Source: Anaerolineae bacterium (GTDB lineage: Bacteria > Chloroflexota > Anaerolineae > JAADDB01). Taken from it: a stretch of DNA of 12,456 nucleotides. Position 1 is the first letter of the stretch. Each line of letters starts with the position of its first letter. This document shows positions 1 through 4,601 of the stretch, piece after piece. The notes under the pieces were generated by a model. The model was not told the DNA's origin, ran no database searches, and was given only the letters and a program-made list of their open reading frames with translations. The stretch is taken from NCBI GenBank assembly GCA_015489285.1, contig WGAA01000028.1, forward strand, positions 1-12,456, given 5' to 3'. The translations under genes and the position numbers were made by a program.

Positions 1-79
1 GGGATGGGGAGGGGGTGAGGGCATGGAGAATACAGGCTCTCCCACCCACTCTGCTTTCTCGTGAATTTCCGAACGCTTT
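1..79. other. Left-edge stretch without recognisable gene
   Basis: The first 79 bases are purine-rich at the start and show no start codon with a ribosome binding site, no RNA signature and no clear repeat. They could be the end of an upstream gene's flank. In most bacteria the neighbour of rpmH on this side is dnaA/oriC, but I find no DnaA box (TTATNCACA-like) here, so no origin is claimed. Confidence 0.4.
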
Positions 80-107
80 TTACGCATTACGCATCACGTA
101 TCACGTC
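80..107 (+). repeat. Class 1 heptamer array (TTACGCA/TCACGTA)
   Basis: Four uninterrupted 7-base units: TTACGCA, TTACGCA, TCACGTA, TCACGTC. They are followed by a 45-base spacer (108-152) that leads to a class 2 array. This class 1 / 45-base spacer / class 2 module recurs at 12020-12148. Confidence 0.85.
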
Positions 108-152
108 ATCAAGCCCCGCTGCGTCTGCACTGCCGACCTTCTCACCGGCGCC

Positions 153-203
153 TGACGCATGACGGATGACGAATGACGCCCGACGACCGACCAACGACGA
201 ACG
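153..203 (+). repeat. Class 2 heptamer array (TGACGNA)
   Basis: TGACGCA, TGACGGA, TGACGAA and TGACGCC run in perfect register at 153-180. They then decay into CGAC/ACGA-rich sequence up to about 203. Confidence 0.8.
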
Positions 204-209
204 AAAGGA

Positions 210-242
210 TGGCGCGGAGACAAGATTGGCCCTACAGCGCCA
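210..242 (+). repeat. Foldable spacer between heptamer arrays
   Basis: TGGCGC (210-215) is perfectly complementary to GCGCCA (237-242), enclosing 21 bases. Similar spacers occur at 308-338 and 11974-12006, where the stem is kept with G-U pairs. Confidence 0.5.
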
Positions 243-255
243 ACCTGGCCCCACG

Positions 256-302
256 TTACGCATTACGCATCACGACTAACGAGTAACGGAGTAACGAGTA
301 AC
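256..302 (+). repeat. Class 1 plus class 3 heptamer array
   Basis: TTACGCA, TTACGCA and TCACGAC are followed without a break by TAACGAG, an 8-base TAACGGAG variant, and TAACGAG. The 29 bases at 273-301 are identical to 11890-11918, including the 8-base variant unit. That points to copying of a block rather than independent slippage. Confidence 0.85.
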
Positions 303-307
303 TGCCC

Positions 308-338
308 GGCGTGAAGACAGCGTTGTCACAGCCGCGCC
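308..338 (+). repeat. Foldable spacer between heptamer arrays
   Basis: GGCGTG (308-313) pairs with CGCGCC (333-338) through one G-U pair. An inner hairpin GACA (316-319) / TGTC (324-327) has a 4-base loop. Confidence 0.5.
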
Positions 339-347
339 AACCTGGCC

Positions 348-380
348 TTACGTTACGCATTACGCATCACGGATTACGTA
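348..380 (+). repeat. Class 1 heptamer array
   Basis: TTACGCA, TTACGCA, TCACGGA and TTACGTA lie at 353-380, preceded by an overlapping TTACGT at 348-353. A 46-base spacer follows, then the class 2 array at 427. Confidence 0.8.
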
Positions 381-426
381 CCCAATGCCGAATTCCATCC
401 GACCACGCCAACGTCCCCTCGGCGCC

Positions 427-461
427 TGACGCATGACGAGTGACGAATGACGAATGACGTT
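427..461 (+). repeat. Class 2 heptamer array abutting the rpmH promoter
   Basis: Five units in perfect register: TGACGCA, TGACGAG, TGACGAA, TGACGAA, TGACGTT. The next base begins the -35 hexamer TTGACA of the rpmH promoter, so the array sits exactly where an upstream activator or UP-element contact would be. Confidence 0.85.
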
Positions 462-491
462 TTGACACACATCCCTAATCCCGGGTATAAT
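462..491 (+). promoter_or_regulatory. Sigma70-type promoter of the rpmH operon
   Basis: A perfect TTGACA (462-467) and a perfect TATAAT (486-491) are separated by 18 bases. The transcript would start near 498, giving a leader of about 78 bases before rpmH. It is the strongest promoter match in the window and fits a highly expressed ribosomal protein operon. Confidence 0.85.
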
Positions 492-500
492 CTCTTGATC

Positions 501-531
501 ACGTGGGGGGCATCGGTCCCCCATGTTTTAT
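501..531 (+). promoter_or_regulatory. Hairpin plus short T-run in the rpmH leader (possible attenuator)
   Basis: Bases 501-509 pair with 518-526 over nine pairs (one G-T), with five consecutive G-C pairs next to the loop. TTTAT follows directly at 527-531. It starts only a few bases after the predicted transcription start. It could act as a weak intrinsic terminator/attenuator or as a 5'-stabilising hairpin; the T-run is short, so termination would be partial at best. Confidence 0.5.
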
Positions 532-575
532 GTACGGCTACGACGCAATTCCCATGTGAAGGAGTGTGAGAGCAT

Positions 576-713
576 ATGCCCAAGCGAACGTATCAACCCA
601 AAAAGCGCAAGCGGGCGCGGACGCACGGTTTCCTCGTCCGCATGCGGACGACGGGAGGACGTCGCGTGTTGAAGCGCCGACGTCTGAAGGGCCGTAAACG
701 GTTGACCGTATGA
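576..713 (+). CDS. rpmH: Large ribosomal subunit protein bL34
   Basis: This 45-residue, very basic protein is a structural component of the 50S subunit. It begins MPKRTYQPKKRKRARTHGF and carries the family signature: KRTYQP at the start, then HGFLVRM, GRRVLKRRR and KGRKRLTV at the end. The length is typical for bL34. The ATG is preceded by AAGGAG at 559-564, about 11 bases upstream, a slightly long spacing. It is the first gene behind the strong promoter at 462-491. It is followed by rnpA, the arrangement conserved in most bacteria. The downstream rnpA lies in the same reading frame after the stop codon, separated by 39 bases. Confidence 0.96.
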   Translation: MPKRTYQPKKRKRARTHGFLVRMRTTGGRRVLKRRRLKGRKRLTV

Positions 714-752
714 CCCGGCACCTGGGAGCGCATCGGTACACAGAGTTCATCC

Positions 753-1118
753 GTGCAGCGACAGTATCGCCTACGTGAGAAGAGGCAATTCCAACAGGTC
801 AGGGGGGAGGGCCGGTGCTGGGCTCACCCCCTTTGTGTCTTATGTGTGGCACCCAATCATCTCCCCTACAGTCGTTTTGGGTTCTCGGTAAGCCGCCGCA
901 TCGGAGGCGCGGTCGTACGTAATCGGGTAAAACGTCAATTGCGGGAGATCGTTCGGCGGCGGATGGCTCACATCAAGCCGGGATACGATGTGGTCCTCAT
1001 CGCCCGTCGTCCCATTGTCCGGGCAACGCACGAAGAACGGGTCAACGCGGTGGAAACCCTGTTACGTCGGGCCCGGCTGTGGATGTCAGAACCGATGGAG
1101 GAAGAGGTATCATGTTGA
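753..1118 (+). CDS. rnpA: Ribonuclease P protein component
   Basis: This is the 121-residue protein cofactor of RNase P, which helps the catalytic RNA bind precursor tRNA and remove its 5' leader. The RNR family signature RNRVKRQLRE is at residues 56-65, preceded by FGFSVSRRIGGAVV, the usual beta-strand leading into it. GYDVVLIARRP follows at 77-87. The start is GTG at 753: no in-frame ATG, GTG or TTG lies between it and the rpmH stop codon, and the N-terminus RQYRLREKRQFQQV aligns with the usual L-x-x-xxxF beginning. Translation initiation sequence is weak, so coupling to rpmH is possible. The last seven bases overlap yidD. Confidence 0.95.
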   Translation: MQRQYRLREKRQFQQVRGEGRCWAHPLCVLCVAPNHLPYSRFGFSVSRRIGGAVVRNRVKRQLREIVRRRMAHIKPGYDVVLIARRPIVRATHEERVNAVETLLRRARLWMSEPMEEEVSC

Positions 1119-1324
1119 AACGTGTGGCGTTATGGCTCATTCGCTTCTACCAGCGAGCCATTTCCCCCTTGTTCCCTCCCAGCTGCCGCTTCACGCCCAC
1201 GTGTTCCCAGTACACGTATGAGGCCATCGAGAAATACGGCCTGGTCAAAGGCGGCTGGCTGGGGGTGAAGCGCATTTCCCGCTGTCACCCCTTCAACCCG
1301 GGAGGGTACGATCCGGTACCGTAA
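1112..1324 (+). CDS. yidD: Membrane protein insertion efficiency factor YidD
   Basis: This is a 70-residue YidD (DUF37/haemolytic domain) protein, a small membrane-associated factor that helps YidC/Sec insertion of inner membrane proteins. The family core is clear: RFYQRAISPLFPPSCRF, then TPTCSQYTYEAIEKYG, then the C-terminal RCHPFNPGGYDPVP. The conserved cysteines are at 25, 31 and 58. The N-terminal segment forms an amphipathic helix. The ATG at 1112 overlaps the rnpA stop by seven bases, with a purine-rich GAGGAAGAGG just upstream, so translation is probably coupled. Position between rnpA and yidC is the standard one. Confidence 0.95.
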   Translation: MLKRVALWLIRFYQRAISPLFPPSCRFTPTCSQYTYEAIEKYGLVKGGWLGVKRISRCHPFNPGGYDPVP

Positions 1325-1407
1325 GGTGGGACGCAACGTGCCGGGACGCATCGTTGCGGTAGAAGTCGAAGCTCAGGCATAAACTACGTGGCGAGGGTGA
1401 GAACCGT

Positions 1408-2277
1408 ATGTTGCACACGATTTTCGTAGAGCCGTTGGTTTTTCTTCTGGAGACGTTTAACCGCTTCTTCGTTGCCCTGGGTGTCCCCTATACCTATGGT
1501 TTCGCCATCATCGCGGTCACCCTCTTCCTGCGTTTACTCATGCTGCCCCTGACGTTGAAGTCCATGAGCAGCATGCGTAAAATGCAGGAACTGCAACCCC
1601 AACTGGACGCGCTGAAGAAGAAGTACAAGAACGACCAGCAAAAACTGCTTCAGGCCCAGCAGGAACTGTACAGAGAGGCCGGGGTCAACCCCCTTGGGGG
1701 GTGTCTCCCCATGCTCATTCAAATGCCCATTCTCTTCGGCTTCTACTACGCGGTGCGGGAACTGGCCCAAAGCGGCAAATTGGTCCACCAGTCCTTCTTC
1801 TGGATTCCCGACCTCGCGTTCCCGGACATCAGCCAGGGGCTCTCCTGGCTTTGGCCCCTCCCCCCCTCCGTAGGGTGGGAGACGGCCATTCGCTACCTCA
1901 TCCTCCCCATCCTGCTCGTCGTCACCCAAATTCTCACCCAGAAACTCTCCACAGCCCAGAGCTCGGCCAGTGACAACCCCCAGGCCAAGGCGATGAACCA
2001 GATGATGTGGCTCATGAGCCTCATGTTCTTCTACATCACCCTCACCGTTCCCTCCGCCTTGACCCTGTACTGGGTGACCTCCAACATCCTCGGCGTCCTG
2101 CAACAACTGTACGTGAATCGCTTTATGGGCTTGGCCGCGGCCACCCCTACCGGCTCCCAGGACATTCGCCCCACCCCTTCCTCCCTCCCGCAGGAGACAG
2201 ACCAGAGCGCCTCCACACCGTCCAAAGGGACGGCGGCCAAGAGCGGCGGTAAACGACGGCGGAAGAAGAAGCGGTAA
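1408..2277 (+). CDS. yidC: Membrane protein insertase YidC/Oxa1 family
   Basis: This 289-residue insertase places membrane proteins into the cytoplasmic membrane with or without Sec. It is the short form, lacking the large periplasmic domain of proteobacterial YidC and lacking a lipobox. Transmembrane segments can be seen at about 31-50, 96-118, 160-178, 198-214 and 217-232. The conserved hydrophilic-groove arginine is Arg42 in LFLRLLMLPLTLKSM. A charged coiled-coil cytoplasmic hairpin follows at 57-93, then GVNPLGGCLPMLIQMPI. The C-terminus is a Ser/Thr/Pro linker ending in a basic tail KRRRKKKR, which in short-form homologues contacts the ribosome. A GAGGGTGAG ribosome binding site lies at 1393-1401. 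It forms one operon with yidD and jag. Confidence 0.95.
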   Translation: MLHTIFVEPLVFLLETFNRFFVALGVPYTYGFAIIAVTLFLRLLMLPLTLKSMSSMRKMQELQPQLDALKKKYKNDQQKLLQAQQELYREAGVNPLGGCLPMLIQMPILFGFYYAVRELAQSGKLVHQSFFWIPDLAFPDISQGLSWLWPLPPSVGWETAIRYLILPILLVVTQILTQKLSTAQSSASDNPQAKAMNQMMWLMSLMFFYITLTVPSALTLYWVTSNILGVLQQLYVNRFMGLAAATPTGSQDIRPTPSSLPQETDQSASTPSKGTAAKSGGKRRRKKKR

Positions 2278-2320
2278 CGCACGTGCATCACCTCCAAGAT
2301 CGGAAAACGAGGTTGGAATC

Positions 2321-3052
2321 ATGACGGAAGAACACGTGGCATCCATTTTCGAAGGCAAAGACGTGGAGGAGGCCATTACCAAAGGACTACAGGCATTGGG
2401 ATTGCGTCGGGATGAGGTGGACGTCGAGATCCTGCATCGGGGCAGTCGGGGATTCCTGGGCATTGGCGCGGTACCGGCCCGGGTACGCCTGGTGCCCAAA
2501 TCCCAGGAGCAGGCCGAAGCCGAGGTCCAGACCCCCGCGGCCGAGGAGGCGTCCCCCGGGGAGAAACCGGTGGAAACGTACGCCGCGGAGATCCTGGAAG
2601 GCATCGTCCGGCGCATGGGCTTCGACGCCCGGGTGAACGCCTACTGGGGTACGGCCGAACCGGGGGAGAAACGCCCCCTCGTGTTGAACATCGAAGGCCG
2701 TGACCTGGGACTCCTCATCGGGCACCACGCGGAGACCCTGAGCGCCCTCCAATACCTGATGCGGGCCATCGTCAACCAGTACACCCACCGCTGGATGAAC
2801 ATCGTGGTGGATGTGGAGAACTACCGCCAGCGACGCAAGGAGAACCTGCGCCGGTTGGCCCTGCGCATGGCAGAACAGGTCGCCCGCACCGGACGCCCCG
2901 TCGTCCTCGAGGCCATGCCCGCGGCCGACCGACGGCTCATCCACATCGCGCTGCGCGACCATCCCGACGTGTACACCGTCAGTGTGGGCAAAGAACCCCG
3001 AAGAAAGGTGACCATTCGCCCCAAGTCGGAGTTGAAGGACAAGGGCAAATGA
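2321..3052 (+). CDS. jag: KhpB/Jag RNA-binding protein (Jag_N, KH and R3H domains)
   Basis: This 243-residue cytoplasmic RNA-binding protein is the usual partner of the yidC locus, and in Gram-positive bacteria it pairs with KhpA. Domain order: Jag_N at about 1-58 (with the GSRGFLGIGA motif at 41-50), an acidic Ala/Glu linker at 60-85, a type II KH domain at about 86-165, and R3H at about 170-233. In the R3H domain the R-x-x-x-H signature is Arg204/His208. The KH GXXG loop reads GHHA (134-137) instead of the usual GRRG-type sequence; the last glycine is replaced. The rest of that helix, ETLSALQYLMR, is normal, so the gene looks intact. The stop codon overlaps the bcp ribosome binding site. 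Confidence 0.93.
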   Translation: MTEEHVASIFEGKDVEEAITKGLQALGLRRDEVDVEILHRGSRGFLGIGAVPARVRLVPKSQEQAEAEVQTPAAEEASPGEKPVETYAAEILEGIVRRMGFDARVNAYWGTAEPGEKRPLVLNIEGRDLGLLIGHHAETLSALQYLMRAIVNQYTHRWMNIVVDVENYRQRRKENLRRLALRMAEQVARTGRPVVLEAMPAADRRLIHIALRDHPDVYTVSVGKEPRRKVTIRPKSELKDKGK

Positions 3053-3065
3053 GGAGGTAAGCTCG

Positions 3066-3563
3066 ATGAGTGAACGCACCCTTCCCCAGGTGGGCGACCC
3101 CGCACCCGACTTTTGTCTTCCCTCCGATGAGGGGAAAGAGGTCTGCCTGCACGACCTGCGCGGCCGTTGGGTCGTCCTCTACTTCTACCCCAAGGACAAC
3201 ACCAGCGGATGTACCCGGGAGGCCGTGGACTTCACCACCCACCTGGAGGATTTCGACGCGCTGGGAGCCGTCATCCTCGGCGTGAGCCCCGACTCCGTCC
3301 AGAGTCACCGGCGGTTCCGGGAAAAGCACGGCCTTCGGGTCACCCTGCTGAGCGATCCGGAGCACCGGGTCCTGGAAGCCTACGGCGCGTGGGGGCTGAA
3401 GAAGCGGTACGGACGGGAGTACTACGGCGTCATCCGAAGTACCTTCCTCATCGACCCGGAAGGTCGGGTGGCGCGGGTGTGGCCCAACGTCCGGGTCAAG
3501 GGACACGTGGAGGACGTGCTGGAAGCGCTCCGGGAGATGCAGCAAACCGCCTCGCAACAGTGA
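3066..3563 (+). CDS. bcp: Thiol peroxidase, BCP/PrxQ-type peroxiredoxin
   Basis: This 165-residue cytosolic peroxiredoxin reduces hydrogen peroxide and organic hydroperoxides. It has the thioredoxin fold (GDPAPDFCLPSDEGKEV, then VVLYFYPKDNTSGCT) and peroxidatic Cys49 in the PxxxTxxC motif. Later motifs also match: GVSPDSVQSHRRFREKHGL, LLSDPEHRVLEAYGAWG and STFLIDPEGRV. The resolving cysteine that many BCP proteins carry five residues after the first is absent (Val54). Cys17 and Cys27 are the only other cysteines, so it is probably a one-cysteine type or uses an unusual partner. A strong AGGAGGT overlaps the jag stop codon, eight bases before the ATG, so it is the last gene of the rpmH operon. 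The gene's last 23 bases form part of a terminator-like inverted repeat. Confidence 0.93.
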   Translation: MSERTLPQVGDPAPDFCLPSDEGKEVCLHDLRGRWVVLYFYPKDNTSGCTREAVDFTTHLEDFDALGAVILGVSPDSVQSHRRFREKHGLRVTLLSDPEHRVLEAYGAWGLKKRYGREYYGVIRSTFLIDPEGRVARVWPNVRVKGHVEDVLEALREMQQTASQQ

Positions 3564-3593
3564 CGGGGCGGTTTGCTATGATCTCCCCTTTTT
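3541..3593 (+). terminator. Terminator-like inverted repeat spanning the bcp stop codon
   Basis: AGCAAACCGCC (3541-3551) is perfectly complementary to GGCGGTTTGCT (3567-3577). The bcp stop codon (3561-3563) lies in the 15-base loop. A T-run (3589-3593) follows 11 bases after the stem, further than in a textbook intrinsic terminator. The repeat is a good candidate for the 3' end of the rpmH-bcp unit, by termination or by RNA processing. Confidence 0.6.
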
Positions 3594-3602
3594 CGGTACA
3601 AT
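3573..3602 (+). promoter_or_regulatory. Possible distal promoter of the nuo operon
   Basis: TTGCTA (3573-3578, 4 of 6 matches) and TACAAT (3597-3602, 5 of 6 matches) are 18 bases apart. They would give a leader of about 285 bases before nuoB. The -35 box overlaps the right arm of the preceding inverted repeat. Confidence 0.35.
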
Positions 3603-3865
3603 TCCCCTGAGCGGCGTCGATAGGGTACGCGCGAAACGACCCATTCCGGGGAGACACCTTGGGGGAATAGATGACGACGGCGTCTGGAGTGCAGAACACA
3701 TGGAGACCCCATAAAAGGGTATACCTGTGCCGCGCCTTCCTTTCCCCGAGATCCCTTACCCGTGCCCCCAAGGTCTTCCGTGACCCTCCGGCTTCTCCAC
3801 GTTCCAGCGGCGATCCCATCTTTCCCAAATGGTTGAGGATAGCGTCCCGGGTGGGGCGCGGAGCA
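3603..3865 (+). other. Intergenic stretch before nuoB, no gene supported
   Basis: There are 332 non-coding bases between bcp and nuoB, of which this is the middle part. It contains a 69-codon frame starting at ATG 3671, but that frame is Pro/Arg/Ser-rich, matches nothing I recognise and lacks a good ribosome binding site. I see no riboswitch, tRNA or heptamer repeat. It may be a long regulatory leader for the nuo operon. Confidence 0.4.
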
Positions 3866-3871
3866 TATAAT
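3866..3871 (+). promoter_or_regulatory. Perfect -10 box close to nuoB
   Basis: A perfect TATAAT lies 25 bases before the nuoB ATG, with the ribosome binding site AGGAGGAAA (3880-3888) between. No acceptable -35 lies at 16-19 bases and there is no extended TG. If used, it would give a leader of under 20 bases and would probably need an activator. Confidence 0.4.
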
Positions 3872-3895
3872 CCGGTATGAGGAGGAAATCGCCCC

Positions 3896-4549
3896 ATGGC
3901 TGATGAATACCTGGAAGTGCCGCCCGAGCTGAGTCGCAACGTCTTCCTGACGACCCTCGACACGGTGTACAACTGGTCCCGTCGTTCTTCCCTGTGGCCC
4001 ATGATGTTCGGTCTGGCCTGCTGCGCCATCGAAATGATCGCGGTGGCCGCGTCCCGGTATGACCTGGCCCGCTTCGGCATGGAGGTCATGCGTCCCTCCC
4101 CCCGCCAGGCCGACGTGATGATCGTCTCGGGCACGGTCACCAAGAAAATGGTGCCCCAGATCGTCCGGTTGTACAACCAGATGCCCCAACCCCGCTACGT
4201 GGTGGCCATGGGCGCCTGCGCCACGGGCGGCGGTCCCTTCAAGGAGGGCTACAACGTGGTCTCCGGCGTGGACAAGTTCATCCCCGTGGACGTCTACATT
4301 CCCGGGTGCCCTCCGACCCCTGAGGCGCTCCTGTACGGGATGATGCGTCTCCAGGAGAAGATCAAGCGGCAGTCGGTGAAGACGGTGCCCTGGTATCGCA
4401 AGGAGCGCGACGACATCCCCGTCCCCGTCCTCGGTCCGGACATCCTGGACCTGCGGCGGAAGGAGGAGATCAAGAAGATCAGCGCGCAGCTCGCGGACTC
4501 GGAAAAGTACCTGGAGCGTTTGGAAACGAAGACGACGCAAAAGGCATGA
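3896..4549 (+). CDS. nuoB: NADH-quinone oxidoreductase subunit B
   Basis: NuoB (217 residues; PSST in mitochondria) carries iron-sulfur cluster N2, the last electron carrier before quinone in complex I, on the cytoplasmic face. The four cluster ligands are present: adjacent Cys42-Cys43 in GLACCAIEM, Cys108 in MGACATGGGPF and Cys138 in YIPGCPPTPEALLYG. The N-terminus (LSRNVFLTTLDTVYNWSR) and the RPSPRQADVMIVSGT motif are also typical. The C-terminus extends past the usual end with a charged helix (about 170-217) that could contact a neighbouring subunit. A strong AGGAGGAAA precedes the ATG. It is first in a three-gene nuo cluster; nuoA, usually directly upstream, is absent. Confidence 0.95.
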   Translation: MADEYLEVPPELSRNVFLTTLDTVYNWSRRSSLWPMMFGLACCAIEMIAVAASRYDLARFGMEVMRPSPRQADVMIVSGTVTKKMVPQIVRLYNQMPQPRYVVAMGACATGGGPFKEGYNVVSGVDKFIPVDVYIPGCPPTPEALLYGMMRLQEKIKRQSVKTVPWYRKERDDIPVPVLGPDILDLRRKEEIKKISAQLADSEKYLERLETKTTQKA

Positions 4550-4601
4550 GCTCGCGTCGGTGATGTTCCCGTAGAGAATCCTCTTGTGAAAGGTGTGGGC
4601 T

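Larger units (their letters stand above)
80..461. repeat. Mosaic heptamer-repeat island upstream of rpmH
   Basis: This 382-base island consists of short tandem arrays of 7-base units fitting TNACGNN. Three classes appear: TTACGCA/TCACGTA (class 1), TGACGAA/TGACGCA/TGACGGA (class 2) and TAACGAG (class 3). They sit at 80-107, 153-203, 256-302, 348-380 and 427-461. The arrays are separated by GC-rich spacers, two of which (210-242 and 308-338) can form a stem with a TGGCGYG-like left arm. The period of 7 is not a multiple of 3 and the reading frames are poor, so the island is non-coding. The last unit touches the -35 box of the rpmH promoter. The same organisation recurs at 11733-12148 in the same orientation. 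Confidence 0.85.

Noticed and set aside
80..461. CRISPR array
   Set aside because: The repeats are 7 bases and tandem, without 25-40-base repeats alternating with unique spacers, and no cas gene is present.
1..500. Chromosomal origin (oriC) with DnaA boxes
   Set aside because: rpmH is often beside oriC, but I find no TTATNCACA-like boxes, and the same heptamers occur 11 kb away, so they are not origin-specific iterons on this evidence.
374..750. Small minus-strand frames (69 and 70 codons) over the rpmH leader
   Set aside because: They overlap the promoter, repeat arrays and rpmH, and lack ribosome binding sites or recognisable sequence.
1534..2616. 360-codon minus-strand frame opposite yidC and jag
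   Set aside because: It crosses two certain genes and has no family resemblance.
3671..3880. 69-codon plus-strand frame before nuoB
   Set aside because: It is Pro/Arg/Ser-rich with no known motif and a poor initiation site, and it runs through the nuoB -10 box.
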